Below are positions 1 through 10,485 of a DNA stretch of 64,000 nt, one piece after another (the first letter of the stretch is position 1; each line of letters begins with the position of its first letter). The notes beneath the pieces were generated by a model. It ran no database searches, was not told the origin of the DNA, and saw only the letters and a program-made list of their open reading frames with translations. A program made the translations under genes and the position numbers. The DNA is from Siphonodentalium dalli (Eukaryota; Mollusca; Scaphopoda; Gadilida; Siphonodentaliidae): assembly GCA_032622095.1 (NCBI GenBank), contig CP136065.1:39871503-39935502 (forward strand). Reading direction: 5' to 3'.

Positions 1-494
1 GAGAGATATTCAATTCGTTCTTGCAATGTCACAGAGTTCCCCCGTCATAACAGGTTGGAACATTAATGAGTTCCCATGTTTTGAACTGGTGGAGTATGAT
101 CTCCACGGACGTATAACCAGAGTAGGATGAATATCAATTAAACATATAATGATGAATATCATTATATGTTTAATTGTGGGAGAACGGAATCACTGAGGTG
201 ACGTTCCCTTACTCAGTCACCAAATTAAAACAATCAGGGGCAAATAATGAATACAAAAAATGCTGTACAACTTCACAAATTAGGAGAATGTATACGAGCC
301 CTAACTACACTGCTTGGTTCACCGCTCACCCACCCACCCCCATCCAATTCATAACTGTTTACTGGATAATTCATGCATGTATCACCAACGCCAGTTCCCT
401 GATTCAAGATTATTAATATTTTGACCTCTTATGTCACGTATATGTGTTTATATGAGCGAATACAAATTTAGAATTAGAAAATTCGTGACATGAT
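1..494. other. Non-coding; dispersed-repeat segment and short hairpin
   Basis: No convincing gene. Positions about 68-135 resemble 38238-38300 (shared words include CTGGTGGARTATGATCTC), so this is a dispersed repeat. Positions 136-153 and 158-175 are perfect 18-bp inverted arms around a 4-bp loop. The 80-codon frame starting at 174 overlaps this hairpin, has no recognisable domain and is probably chance. Confidence 0.55.
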
Positions 495-527
495 TTAACC
501 CTTCAATGATAGGAGTTTCCTAAAAGT

Positions 528-985
528 TTGCGAAAACCCTGTGCCAATGTATTTTCTTATATACGAGAGTCTCACATAGGGAGCCTCGTGTATATATATA
601 AGAGAATACATTGGCTATATTAACATTGACATTGTAACCCAGGGTATTCTCTTATATACGAGAGTCTAACATAGGGAGCCTCGTGTATATAAGAGAATAC
701 ATTGGCTATATTAACATTGACATTGTAACCCAGGGTATTCTCTTATATACATTGGCTATATTAACATTGACATTGTAACCCATGGTATTCTCTTTTATAC
801 GAGAGTCTAACATAGGGAGCCTCGTGTATATAAGAGAATACATTGGCTATATTAACATTGACATTGTAACCCAGGGTATTCTCTTATATACATTGGCTAT
901 ATTAACATTGACATTGTAACCCATGGTATTCTCTTATATAGGAGAGTCTCACATAGGGAGCCTCGTGTATATAAGAGAACTAGCA
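528..985. repeat. Tandem hairpin array, left part
   Basis: Repeated units contain CATTGGCTATATTAACATTG, then ACCCAGGGTATTCTCTTATA, then the inverse arm ATATAAGAGAATACATTGG, around loops such as GTCTCACATAGGGAGCCTC. Each unit is itself an inverted repeat able to form a stem-loop. The array continues at 3664 after the inserted element. It is a diverged relative of the ATGCATTCTCTTATATATGC hairpin found throughout the window. Confidence 0.85.
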
Positions 986-3606
986 GGGTTACCCGGCGTT
1001 GCCCAGGTTAATGCGATGTGAAACCATCTGTATGCTGTGGATATTTGTTGGGAATAGAGAACACTCTTGTTCAAAGTGTTATACGTTTTCTCATAAATTG
1101 TATATTCAAATAGCATCACAAAACATGATTATTACAGTAATGGAATATAAGTAGTGGCCCACCTTGTCAATTGTCATTCTGTTTATCGCGATTAATCCGG
1201 TCCACCAATAATGAAGTATTTATTTATTTACAACTGCGTATACGTCATACGTTATAATATGATACATATATGGACATCATAAAGACATTAGTTCGCATAA
1301 ATAAAAGATGACAATTGGGTTTTACATATTGAGATGTATCAATCAATCTAGTGGGTTGGACTAAGATCTCGAGGATACCTGGCTATCATATCTCCATGAC
1401 GATACAGATGTTTCAAAGAAATTTCCAGGTGCTCCTCTGTTCATGGTGCTATATATTGGCTAAATATTCTCAGTTTCAACTAAATGTTGCTGCGCGTGCA
1501 TATCAGCTACATTTGCCAGACACAGAGCGATATTTTTAGTTGTTTATGTCAGTCGATGAGTCTGTTCTAAACCCCTTGTCAGATGTCAGTATTGGGAGGA
1601 TCCTGAAAAGTCATGTGCTACTAACTACATTTTATTATATATCAGAAGAAACTATATATGACTGCACACTGTGACCACTATTTTTGAACAGGCCTTCCAT
1701 AATTATATCCTGACAAATTGTAACTTTTTTTGTGGAAACTATTGAATGGAACAGACTCAATTTTGTTATAATATATATGCAATCCTCTGACGGTTCGATG
1801 TCTCTCAGTTTGCACGAATATATGTATCTCTTCAATAGAATGATAAATATACGTTTAATGCTTCTTCTATGTATTTCTTTTTGCTAGCTCATTGTGTGAA
1901 TGTCCTGATTGCCATCCCCATATAAATATGACAATTAAGAAGATATAATTGTTCAAGTGACTTATAAGTGGGTTACCATTTGTCGGGATTGTGAAATGTG
2001 AACGCCCAAATGACATGACATGGAGATGGCCTGTGTGACTATATATAACTTATATGTGGATATAGGCGAATAGAAATCTTATCTATGATAGTGCATATCC
2101 GCTCGCCATCCGTGAAGCAAACGACACGAAATGTGATTTAATTCATGGTATATCATTAGATAAAAACATGTATGAATTTGTTGGCAATTAGTGCCAAATA
2201 TATTTGTATCAGCTTTTGCCTCTTCGATTGTACCGCGTGAAGTTATATATAGAACACACAGACAGACAGACAGAAAGACAGACAGACAGCACAATTTGAT
2301 TTCTTGTATCATTTGAGAAGAACGTGTCTGAATTTGATGGTAATTGGTACTAAAAATAGTTTGTATTAGTTTTTGGTGACCCTCCCGTCCCTATTTCGGA
2401 CTCAAGCTGCACACACTAAGACTCATTAGAGATTAGAGATGCATATATATGAAATTGGTGAAAATTGGCGAGTATACAAATTTGTATCAAATTGAAGGTC
2501 CCCATATCTCTCACCCATAGGGCACCAATTTGTTGTGTCTAAACCACACGATAAGATTCCTCGTATCACGAAGAAGAATATGTATCAATCTGGTGGAAAT
2601 CGGCACTAAACATATAGATATAATGTCCCTCTCATCTCTATACACAACTGACTCGAATGGCCTCACTTGTGACACAATTTCACTCCTGATATCATGGAGA
2701 TGATTGTTTATAAGTTTGGTGATAATCGGCGACTAAACAATGTTTTTTTTTATCAAATTTGGTGCCAATCCCTCCCTCCCCATCTATCACATAAACAGCA
2801 CCACTATGGCGTCTTTAAATCACACGATCAGATTCCTCGTATCATGGATAAGAACGTACAATTTGGTGGAAATTGGCGCCAAAACAATTGTGCATCAATT
2901 TTGGTGCCCCTGTCCCTTTCAATACACCCCTGACTCGAATGAGGCCACTCTTGACAGATATAAGCCACACCATTAGACTCCTCGTACCATGGGGACGCTT
3001 TTGTATAAGTGTGGTGGCAATCGGCGACTAAACCAATTATTATCAAATTTAGTGCCCACCCCCTCCCAATCTCTCATCCAAACGACAACAATTTGGCGTT
3101 GTTAAATCGCACAATTAGATTCCTTGTATCATGAAGAAGAATATATCAATTTTGTGGAAATCGGCGCTAAAATTAGTTTTATCAATTTTGGTGCCCCTCT
3201 CCCCTTTCGTGCAAATCTGACTCGAACGACGCCACTTTTGACATATTTAAACCACACCGTTGGGTTCTTCATATCATGGGGATGATTATATGTAAGTTTC
3301 GTGGCAATCGGCGACAGAAAAAAATTCTGCCCCTCCCCCTTCCGGGTACCCCTGACGCGAACGGCGCGACTTTTGCCATATTTAAAACACACCATTAGAT
3401 TCCTCATATTATGGGGATGATTATATATAAGTTTCGTGGCAATCGCCGACAAATTTTTGTTCTGCCCCTCCCCCTTTTCAGCCCCTGACAACAACGGCGT
3501 CACTTTAGAAAATTTTAACCCCGACCATTATCTTTCTCGTAAAAAGTTACTCATAGTAGACCCCTTTGGCATCATCTAGGTGGTCCCCTGTGAATTTCTA
3601 TAGAAC

Positions 3607-3645
<39 letters not shown>

Positions 3646-3663
3646 TTCGCAAATATAGATATA
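980..3663 (+). mobile_element. Unclassified 2.7-kb repeat inserted in the hairpin array (ACTAGC...CCCGGCGTTGCCC head, (ACAG)n tail)
   Basis: The array breaks after ATATAAGAGAA (about 979) and resumes at ATACATTGGCT (about 3654-3664); joining the two restores a normal array unit, so the boundaries are sharp. The inserted segment starts ACTAGCAGGGTTACCCGGC and ends with (ACAG)n at 3607-3644 plus ATATAGATATAGATA. A related head and tail are found at 30703-31450. The interior has diverged modules of about 143 bp. No enzyme domain was recognised. I recall similar heads and ACAG-type tails as common repeats in invertebrate genomes, but cannot name a family safely. Confidence 0.6.
2120..3500. repeat. 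Diverged 143-bp modular repeat with alternating A/B types
   Basis: Modules start near 2540, 2680, 2820, 2965, 3106, 3250 and 3388, with looser ones near 2124 and 2290. Each contains a CACANNATTAGATTCCTCGTA-like block followed by TGGTGGAAATCGGC or GTGGCAATCGGCGAC. Types alternate: A modules carry AAGAAGAATAT, B modules carry GGGGATGATTATAT. The 124-codon minus-strand frame at 3129-3503 is two of these modules translated (repeat about 47 residues); I see no evidence it is a protein. Confidence 0.7.
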
Positions 3664-4140
3664 GATACATTGGCTATATTAACATTGACATTGTAACCCA
3701 GGGTATTCTCTTATATACGAGAGTCTCACATAGGGAGCCTCGTGTATATAAGAGAATACATTGGCTATATTAACATTGACATTGTAACGCAGGGTATTCT
3801 CTTATATACGAGAGTCTCACATAGGGAGCCTCGTGTATATAAGAGAATACATTGGCTATATTAACATTGACATTGTAACCCAGGGTATTCTCTTATATAC
3901 GAGAGTCTCACATAGGGAGCCTCGTGTATATAAGAGAATACATTGGCTATATTAACATTGACATTGTAACCCAGGGTATTCTCTTATATACGAGAGTCTC
4001 ACATAGGGAGCCTCGTGTATATAAGAGAATACATTGGCTATATTAACATTGACATTGTAACCCAGGGTATTCTCTTATATACATGTATGCAAGGCTCCCT
4101 ATATATGTGAGAATCTCACATATAAGATAATGCATTGGCA
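3664..4140. repeat. Tandem hairpin array, right part
   Basis: About five units of roughly 93 bp, nearly identical to each other: CATTGGCTATATTAACATTG, then CAGGGTATTCTCTTATATAC, a loop, and the inverse arm. It is the continuation of the array at 528-985. The last unit degenerates into CTCACATATAAGATAATGCA near 4110-4135 before the terminal inverted repeat. Confidence 0.85.
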
Positions 4141-4269
4141 CATGTTATTTAATGCTGAACCGCGCAGCTACGGCCATGAAAGGGTTAATATGTCATATAT
4201 TTTACTGATATGGAATTCATGAAGATTTTATTCATGGAGGTTTCATACATACTTGTTGGGGTAAGTGTG

Positions 4270-4700
4270 GCTGAATAGGTCATTGTCGCATGTTTTCTGG
4301 CAAAAATACACACAGGATCTCTTAAACTGTCAAAAAGACACCTAGGATCTCGTAAACTGTCAAAAAGACACACGTACAGGATCTCAAAGTCTCGCCAAAT
4401 AACGGGAATTTTGTTTAGTCGTCTGCTATTAATATTATGATAATTATTTGTTTGTGATCGGAGTGAAATATCAACGAAATTTAATTCGGCTTTGAGTCTG
4501 ACTGACAGCGCAATTCCACATCCTTGATAGTTGGACCAATATTAATAGCAGACGAATAAACAAAATTCCCGTTGTTTGGTGAGACTTTGAGATCCTGGGT
4601 GTCTTTTTGACAGTTTACGAGATCCTGGGTGTCTTTTTGACAGTTTAAGAGATCCTCGGTGTCTTTTTGCCAGAAACCATGCGACAGTGATCTATTCGGC
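4270..4700. mobile_element. Complete fold-back element with 9-10-bp target duplication (MULE-like MITE)
   Basis: Two inverted arms of about 165 bp (4270-4437 and 4538-4700) match at over 90 percent by eye, around a loop of about 100 bp. Flanks carry the same 10 bp, GTAAGTGTGG, at 4261-4270 and 4701-4710; the last G may belong to the element, giving 9 bp. Ends read GCTGAATAG and CTATTCGGC. Each arm contains two or three copies of a 27-bp unit with ACTGTCAAAAAGACACC. Long inverted repeats plus a 9-10-bp duplication fit Mutator-like elements; Drosophila FB-type elements are the alternative. No transposase. Confidence 0.8.
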
Positions 4701-4710
4701 GTAAGTGTGG

Positions 4711-5835
4711 TCTGTGGAGCTATTATTGTGCGATTGTAAACCCGTCAGTTCGTTTGCAATCGAAACAGTGGCCGATATTTGTTCCTTGGTTTTTCTTTTC
4801 TTTTTTATTGTAGGTAACGTATGAAGAACTATTGTTGTAGTGGAAGCTTGTACAGTGCTATCAATAGTAATTAACGATTCACAGTATTGTGATAAAGTCT
4901 TTGTTCGTATCTTTGCAAATAGTGTAATTTGTAACGAGTCACTTAATTATCACTTCAACGTGTAATTTGGTTAATCAGATAATTTTTGCTATTTATCAAG
5001 TGTAAAGTTTTCGGCTTTGGTATAAATATTAGGCAATTTAAACAAAAATGGACACTCAGAAAAACAAACTAGAACTTTAACGTTTTTAAAGTATGTAAAC
5101 AGTAGTTTAGTAAATTATTCAGCTGCATATTATAAGTTACGGGCCGAGCCTAATAATTGATCTCGCTGAGCCTCACATGACACCATATCCGAACACTAAG
5201 CGTAACGTATTTATTATGTCAGTGGACAACATCCAGCATATCCCTTTAATTAATCGTCTCTGTAATTTATTTTAATTTGGTACGTCAAATGTGTCGTCTA
5301 TGGCCATTAACTTATGTAACGTCACAGTGACGCGCCATGTGAGTTGAACGTCAACGCACGCACTGAGTCAATGGCTAATCACCAGAAGTAGGACATTGTT
5401 GAGTTTGAGAGTTAATTTATGAGTCTTTAGAATTCCTCAAATATATCGCATGTAGGTTTTGGTACATGGTACTATGTCTTTAAATTTGCAGAAAATTATT
5501 TCCTCAGATATCACCTTTCTTGGCGCCAAAATACACAAAAAATATCCCCGAGGCGACAGAGTTTTCTGAAAAACAAGATGGTGGATAAGCACCTAATATT
5601 GGTTTCATATGGGGTCACTGACCTAATATGGGTTGATATACCGTCACTATTTATCGACGCTGATGGGCTAATCGCAATAGCTGACATAATAACTATATAT
5701 ATACAGTCGACAATCCGATATATATTTTTATATATGTTCAACCACTATATAGCAGATGGCAGCATAATGTGCAACCCTGGGCGTCACATGTGCACATATA
5801 ACCCGGTTTAAAATCGAGTACACACACTGTTTCAC
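4711..5835. other. Non-coding stretch with one dispersed repeat
   Basis: No gene found. Positions about 4935-5060 match 62590-62720 with scattered differences (shared CACTTAATTATC, GGTTAATCAGATAA, AAGTGT, AGTTTTCGGCTT, TATAAATATT), indicating a dispersed repeat in the same orientation. The opposed frames at 5511-5811 overlap each other and show no domain. Confidence 0.5.
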
Positions 5836-5842
5836 GTTAAAC

Positions 5843-6063
5843 CCCCAACCTGGTACCACTAACTCCACACAAACCATCGATCAAACATGCTGGTGCGGAT
5901 TTCTCCACATCAACTGCACAGTTGTTTTCTGAAGTTACTACTTCCGTCTCCACAGCTGAACTCCGGTCTTTGCAGCAGAGTATCATGGCATTAATTGAAA
6001 AAAGTATAAGTCGCAACCGCGAAAGATCAATAGATAAAGACACGGTAATTTGGTTTGTGAATT
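5843..6063 (+). other. Open frame without start, possible orphan coding fragment
   Basis: A plus-strand frame of about 73 codons is open from roughly 5843 to a TAG at 6061-6063. Its composition looks protein-like: a Ser/Thr-rich part (FSTSTAQLFSEVTTSVST), then a charged helix-like part (ELRSLQQSIMALIEKSI, RNRERSIDKD). It has no ATG and I recognise no domain. It could be a piece of a transposon gag-like protein or chance. Neighbouring DNA offers no support. Confidence 0.2.
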
Positions 6064-6070
6064 AGACGTT

Positions 6071-7080
6071 AATGATCGCCATCTAGCTGAATGTATGCTC
6101 AAAGAGTCTTATTTGTGGAGAAGTTTGGCTATCGATTTATCCCTGGGGAGCCATTTAGGATGTGTTATTCCATTAAACACGTAGCACCGAGGCGTATGAG
6201 CCGTGTCTATATATTAAGTAATCATGTCTTAAGGAGGAGTTTCATTGAGAAATAGTCCAGGTCCGTCTTGGACGAAGTTAAGCGCGCCGCCAGAACAAGA
6301 TTTTCCATCGGAACACAACATATATCATGGCTAATATGGCGTGTTATGCTATCGATTACTGAATATCTAATTCTTCCGTCTCGTTTTTCAGATAATGGCC
6401 GCCATAAAGCCTATTTATGCTTCGACAGCACCTTTAAACAACGCATTTACCTCGAAGCACCAGTGCGCAGTGGGACGATAGAAGTGCTGTTTCCATTAAT
6501 ACATCCGTACCGCCATGCTCTATGGCTCCCAGATGAGTGGATGTTAAGCCATTGCACGTTCGGTCACACATACCTGTAACTTGTAACGTGTTTTATCATT
6601 GCCAATGGATGCCACCGATTCACGTGGCCATTTCGCCTGCACTATATACACGTTAAACCATTTTTAAGTTTTGTGTGTGTCCAACATGTAGCACACAACA
6701 CTTGTAGCAAGAAGGAATAATCCAATCTCCTGATAACTGAATGAGCGACCAATGCGGTGCAGGTGGTGGGAGAGTATGATTTGCCTGCCCATATAGACCA
6801 TATTTTGATTGAAGTAAATTAATCGTATCGGTGTTTCAGCTTGTCCTCACCTACGAAAGCACATTAAGGTCATCCAAAACACCACGCACAACACCCCAAA
6901 ATATACAGATACAGAACTCGTTATTAAGGTTGGCACTTTTCAAACTGATGGACCATTGGCGTTCCATACTTTAACCAAACGTCGGAAAAGGTAACAAAAC
7001 ACTCTCGACTGTTGGTCCACAGATGGACGAAAACATGATTCGTGTATCTGGGCAAGTTTGGTAGTTGTTTTCCGGTGTTT
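6071..7080. other. No gene recognised (contains an unidentified 103-codon frame)
   Basis: The open frame at 6268-6579 on the plus strand is unrelated to any family I know, has no neighbour supporting it and no clear splice context. I treat the stretch as non-coding. Confidence 0.4.
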
Positions 7081-7082
7081 AT

Positions 7083-7279
7083 TTTTTATAAAAACTTTCT
7101 TACATTCTTTATAATTTTTTTCTTACATTCTTTAACAATTTTTATCATTTTTTATCATTATTTCTTATATTCTTTAACAATATTTTATCTTTTTTTTTAA
7201 TTTTTTCTTACATATTTTAAAGATTATAAAAAATAATATAAAATTGGTTAATCCAATGCATTCTCTTATATATGCGAGG
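7083..7279. mobile_element. Half of a palindromic MITE (AT-rich spacer plus one hairpin arm)
   Basis: The AT-rich spacer with repeated TTTTTCTTACATTCTTTAAC words is the same as that between hairpins in the elements at 35042, 41725 and 47666. It is followed by CCAATGCATTCTCTTATATA and GCGAGG, one arm of the hairpin core. The other arm is missing, and the LINE-A coding remnant starts at once, so one event truncated both. Confidence 0.7.
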
Positions 7280-7610
7280 GAAATTTCTTACTAAACAGTT
7301 CTCGGAAAATCGTTATGTTATCTTCCTGAGATAGTTCATTAGAACCATATAGAAGTATATTGGTGGTGATGTTACATATATCAGATACCTCGTTCATAAA
7401 TAACAATCGCTGTGCATTGTATAATTGGCATTCAATTAGATAATGTTCTGTGTCCTCTACTTCACCACAGATACACATGGGTTGGTCGGCAATGAAGTTA
7501 GAATATTTGTGGTAATTCAGATTGCTACAGTTTAATATGAGGCGTACATGCAAAATTTGAGCTTCGCACGTGTTAGCGTGGTATAACCATTTTGTATAAT
7601 TGGCATTCAA
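7266..7610 (-). pseudogene. LINE-A C-terminal zinc-knuckle region of reverse transcriptase
   Basis: The minus-strand frame holds CICGEVEDTEHYLIEC, a C-x-C-x7-H-x4-C knuckle, preceded by RLILNCSNLNYHKYSNF. This is the usual last domain of jockey/CR1/I-type non-LTR retrotransposon proteins. It lies downstream of the reverse transcriptase at 7830-9357 on the same strand but is separated from it by a local rearrangement (7592-7831). Its upstream end is cut by that rearrangement and its downstream end runs into a palindromic MITE, so this is a broken remnant. Confidence 0.8.
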
Positions 7611-7831
7611 TTAGATAATGTTCTGTGTCCTCTACTTCACCACAGATACACATGGGTTGGTCGGCAATGAAGTTAGAATATTTGTGGTAATTCAGATTGC
7701 TACAGTTTAATATGAGGCGTACATGCTAACACGCTAACACGTGCGAAGCTCAAATTTTGCATGTACGCCTCATATTAAACTGTAGCAATCTGAATTACCA
7801 CAAATATTCTAACTTCATTGCCGACCAACCC
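7417..7831. repeat. Local direct and inverted duplication inside LINE-A
   Basis: Positions 7417-7551 are repeated exactly or nearly so at 7592-7726 (135 bp, period 175). At about 7733-7831 part of the same sequence (from about 7484 to 7581) appears in inverted orientation, joined by a duplicated GCTAACAC. The duplicated DNA encodes the zinc knuckle. The pattern fits a template-switching or hairpin-repair event rather than transposition. Confidence 0.85.
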
Positions 7832-9371
7832 ATTTCGTTTTGGTTCCAGAGAATTTGAGAATGTTGCCAGGGAGTCCATGGTTACTTTGTTTGTGTCTAG
7901 GTTATTCCACAAAATTGTTGTTGATGGGAGAAACGATTATTTGTAATAGGAATAGTCAAAACTATGGACCATAAGCTTGCTAGACTGTCTAGTTTCACGT
8001 TGTGATATCTGCCCGCGAGTAGGAGGAACTAGGTTTCTAAGATAGACAGGTGATTGACCTTTTACCATTTTATAAAATTATTTTAGTTTATGTTTTTTCA
8101 GTCGTGATTTAAGGGTTTCCCAACTAGTTTCTCTAAGAAGAGATACATTACTGACAGACCTAGTCGCGCCTGTCACAATACGAGCTGCCTCGTATTGTAT
8201 ATCTTCGATGTTGTCATATTCTTGCTGGCTACAACCATCCCAAACAACAGAAGAATATTCGAGAATTGACCTTATCATTGTAAAATAACATTTTTCGAGA
8301 GCGGCTCTGTCGAGATAGAATCGATATTTTCTCAAGAGTGAAATGCGTTTCCATGCGGTTTTCATCACTTGTTCGATATGGGGTCCCCAACTTCCTGTTT
8401 TACTCAAAATAACTCCAAGATGTTTATGGGTATCTACTTCTTAAATAGGCTGTTGGTTCATGAACAGCGTTGGATGAACAAGCTTCGTACGTTTCCGAGT
8501 GCATGTCAATGCTTCTGTTGTTAGAGCATTAAACTTGACAAGCCATTTAGAGGACCACGATTCTAGTCTATTGATATCATGCAGTAAAATAGTCGCTCCT
8601 ATGTTTGGGTCGTCGATGACAAGCGCGAGTGAAGTGTCGTCGGCGAAAAGCCGAATGTCACATGCCATATTTTCAACTATGTCATTGATAAAGACAAGAA
8701 AGAGTACAGGCCCCAGGACTTATCGTTGGGGTACTCCCGCGGTTATCTTTCCCCATGCAGATTGGCAAGAGGTTAAAACAACACGTTGCTGTCGGTCATA
8801 TAGATAAGATCTGAACCATTGCAGTACATTATTGCGGATTCCTATAGAATGAAGTTTGAAGAGTAGGCCTTCGTGCCAAACTTTGTCTAAAGCTTTGCTT
8901 ATGTCGAAAAATAGTAAACGTACATCGTGTCCCTGTTTTAATGATCTACTAACATTGTCATATATGCCACATAATTGATACGAAGTTGAATCGGCCGACA
9001 CGAACCCTGACTGATGTTTGGTTAAAATGTTGTTAAACTGGAGGTGAGTCATGAGTGTTTAGTAATACATTTTTCAAACAACTTACTGAGGCAGCTTAGT
9101 AGTGAGATTGGGCGATAGTTTTCAGGATTACTTCGGTCTCCTTTCTTGTGTATCGGTACAACGTCTGCTCGTTTCCACTCAGGCGGAAAATATGATTCAC
9201 GCAAAAAACGATTAAAAATCTTCGAGAGGGGCGTGGTGAGACTTGGGCATTTCTTCAGCAGGCGGGGGCTGATGAGATCGGGACCAGACGCCTTATCGGG
9301 CTGAAGTTCTTTTAGTGTGTTATAGACTTCTAATTCGGAAATTTCAATTCTTTGCAATATAGTAAGATTGG
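7832..9371 (-). pseudogene. LINE-A reverse transcriptase domain (jockey/CR1-like), decayed
   Basis: Reverse transcriptase of a non-LTR retrotransposon, which copies element RNA at a nicked chromosomal target. Reading on the minus strand from 9357: PDKASGPDLISPRLLK and NYRPISLLSCLSKLFEK (N-terminal motifs), HQSGF and LFFDISKALDKVWHEGLL (palm), GVPQ, LFADDTSL (the catalytic xADD; here F-A-D-D), HKHLGVIL, WGPHIEQVMKTAWKRI, IRSILEYSSVVWDGC and AARIVTGATRS (thumb), then MVKGQSPVYLRNLVPPT (C-terminal). The frame is broken by a one-base shift near 9050 and stops at 8720-8722 (just after GVPQ), 8441-8443 and 8078-8080; one more falls near 7935. Apart from the shift all parts stay in one frame, so decay is modest. 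Upstream it continues across the hAT-like insertion to 10486-10754. Confidence 0.92.
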
Positions 9372-9379
9372 GGTCATCT
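9372..9379. repeat. Target-site duplication, left (hAT-like copy 1)
   Basis: GGTCATCT, identical to 10478-10485. Eight base pairs is the hAT-superfamily length. Confidence 0.85.
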
Positions 9380-10477
9380 CAGGGATATGGCTAGAGGGTC
9401 TCCGTTTGGGGGGGGACCACATTGGGAAATTCCAACTGCACCCCCCTTGAGTTGGAATCACACCAACTTTTTTCATAATTCCATTTGCACCCCTCCCCCT
9501 TGAATCAGAATCACAGACCAAACACAAGTTTTGCATAATTCCATTTGCACCCCCTTGCACATCAGTCCTCAGGCCTAATATCCTATGTATTCATAAACTA
9601 TGTTGTTCTATATGCCCGGTATAAGAACATTCAGATACTTTAACCTGAGAATTGCATAAATCCTAACATCTAGTAGCCTACTCCAGACAAATGTACACGG
9701 CTACGGGTAAGACACCAGGACATTGTGTCCGTCCATGTTTGTTCAGCCCGGTGTGAGAAAATTTGGAAAACTATACATGAAAATCGCAAATCCTAGCATC
9801 TAGACTGGCCTCAACTGAAGCTTCCCTAGTGTTGGAAATTTCAAACCTCATACTCCCTCTTAGGTTGGAAAATTCTCCAACTGATGACCATTTCAGTCCA
9901 CAAGTTTGACCGAATGTACTAAACTATTGTTTTGTTAAACTAATTAGCAGTTTTGTGTTGGTCACGGGAGAGGGACAGTGTTCGAAAATTTTGAAATCTG
10001 AACAAGAAAACGCAAAATCCTAGCATCTAGACTAGCCTCAAGTCTTCTTAGAGTTGGAAATTTCAAACCTGACACCCCCCCACTTTCCAAATTTCCAAAT
10101 GATGACAATTCCAATGACAATGTTGACCAAATGTATGACAATATTGTTTTCTTAAATTTAGTAGCAGTTTTGACTAGCCACGGGGGAGGACCAGGACACA
10201 AGCTTTCCAAGTGTTGGAAATTTCCAACCTGTCACCCCCCCTAAGGTTGGAAAATTTCCAACTGATGACCATTTCAGTCCAAAATGTTGACAAAAAATAG
10301 GAAAATATGCAAATATTGGTCCAAATACAATTAATTCCCCCCAATAAATTGTTTGAAAATCAAACGACAAGAACATTTTCAACCCATTGTTGGTGTGAAA
10401 TGAAATTTCCAACTGTTGAAAATTTTGACCAAAGTTGGGGGTGAGACACCCCACACCCCCCTCTAGCCACATCCCTG
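9380..10477. mobile_element. Non-autonomous hAT-like element, copy 1 (1098 bp), inside LINE-A
   Basis: Ends are CAGGGATATGGCTAGAGG at 9380 and its near-perfect inverse (CCTCTAGCCACATCCCTG) at 10477, flanked by the 8-bp duplication GGTCATCT. CAGGG-type ends plus an 8-bp duplication are diagnostic of hAT transposons. There is no transposase. The interior repeats GTTGGAAATTTCCAAC-type words and CCACGGGGGAGGACCAGGAC. Removing the element with one duplication copy leaves the LINE-A frame continuous (1106 bp removed; the two frames then align). Relatives lie at 26727-27114 and 39968-40741. Confidence 0.9.
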
Positions 10478-10485
10478 GGTCATCT
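10478..10485. repeat. Target-site duplication, right (hAT-like copy 1)
   Basis: GGTCATCT, the partner of 9372-9379. Confidence 0.85.

Larger units (their letters stand above)
495..4188. mobile_element. piggyBac-like TTAA-flanked element with expanded hairpin core, split by a second repeat
   Basis: Left end is TTAACCCTTCAATGATAGG (TTAA 495-498). Right end reads CCATGAAAGGGTTAA (TTAA 4185-4188), so the ends are inverted repeats bordered by TTAA. A TTAA target duplication and a terminal CCC are typical of piggyBac-type transposons. No transposase is visible, so it is non-autonomous. The interior is an array of hairpin units (528-985 and 3664-4140), interrupted by the 980-3663 element. The other TTAA elements in this window (47666, 49524, 54304) share the subterminal words GGAGCTGCGC and CCTGTGCCAATGC. 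Confidence 0.75.

Noticed and set aside
3129-3503. 124-codon frame with two 47-residue repeats
   Set aside because: The repeats follow the 143-bp DNA modules, which are present in other frames too; no domain or conservation evidence for coding.
9962-10210. Extension of the LINE-A protein into the 10158-10754 and 9962-10210 frames
   Set aside because: The codons below 10478 lie inside the hAT-like insertion and are not LINE sequence.
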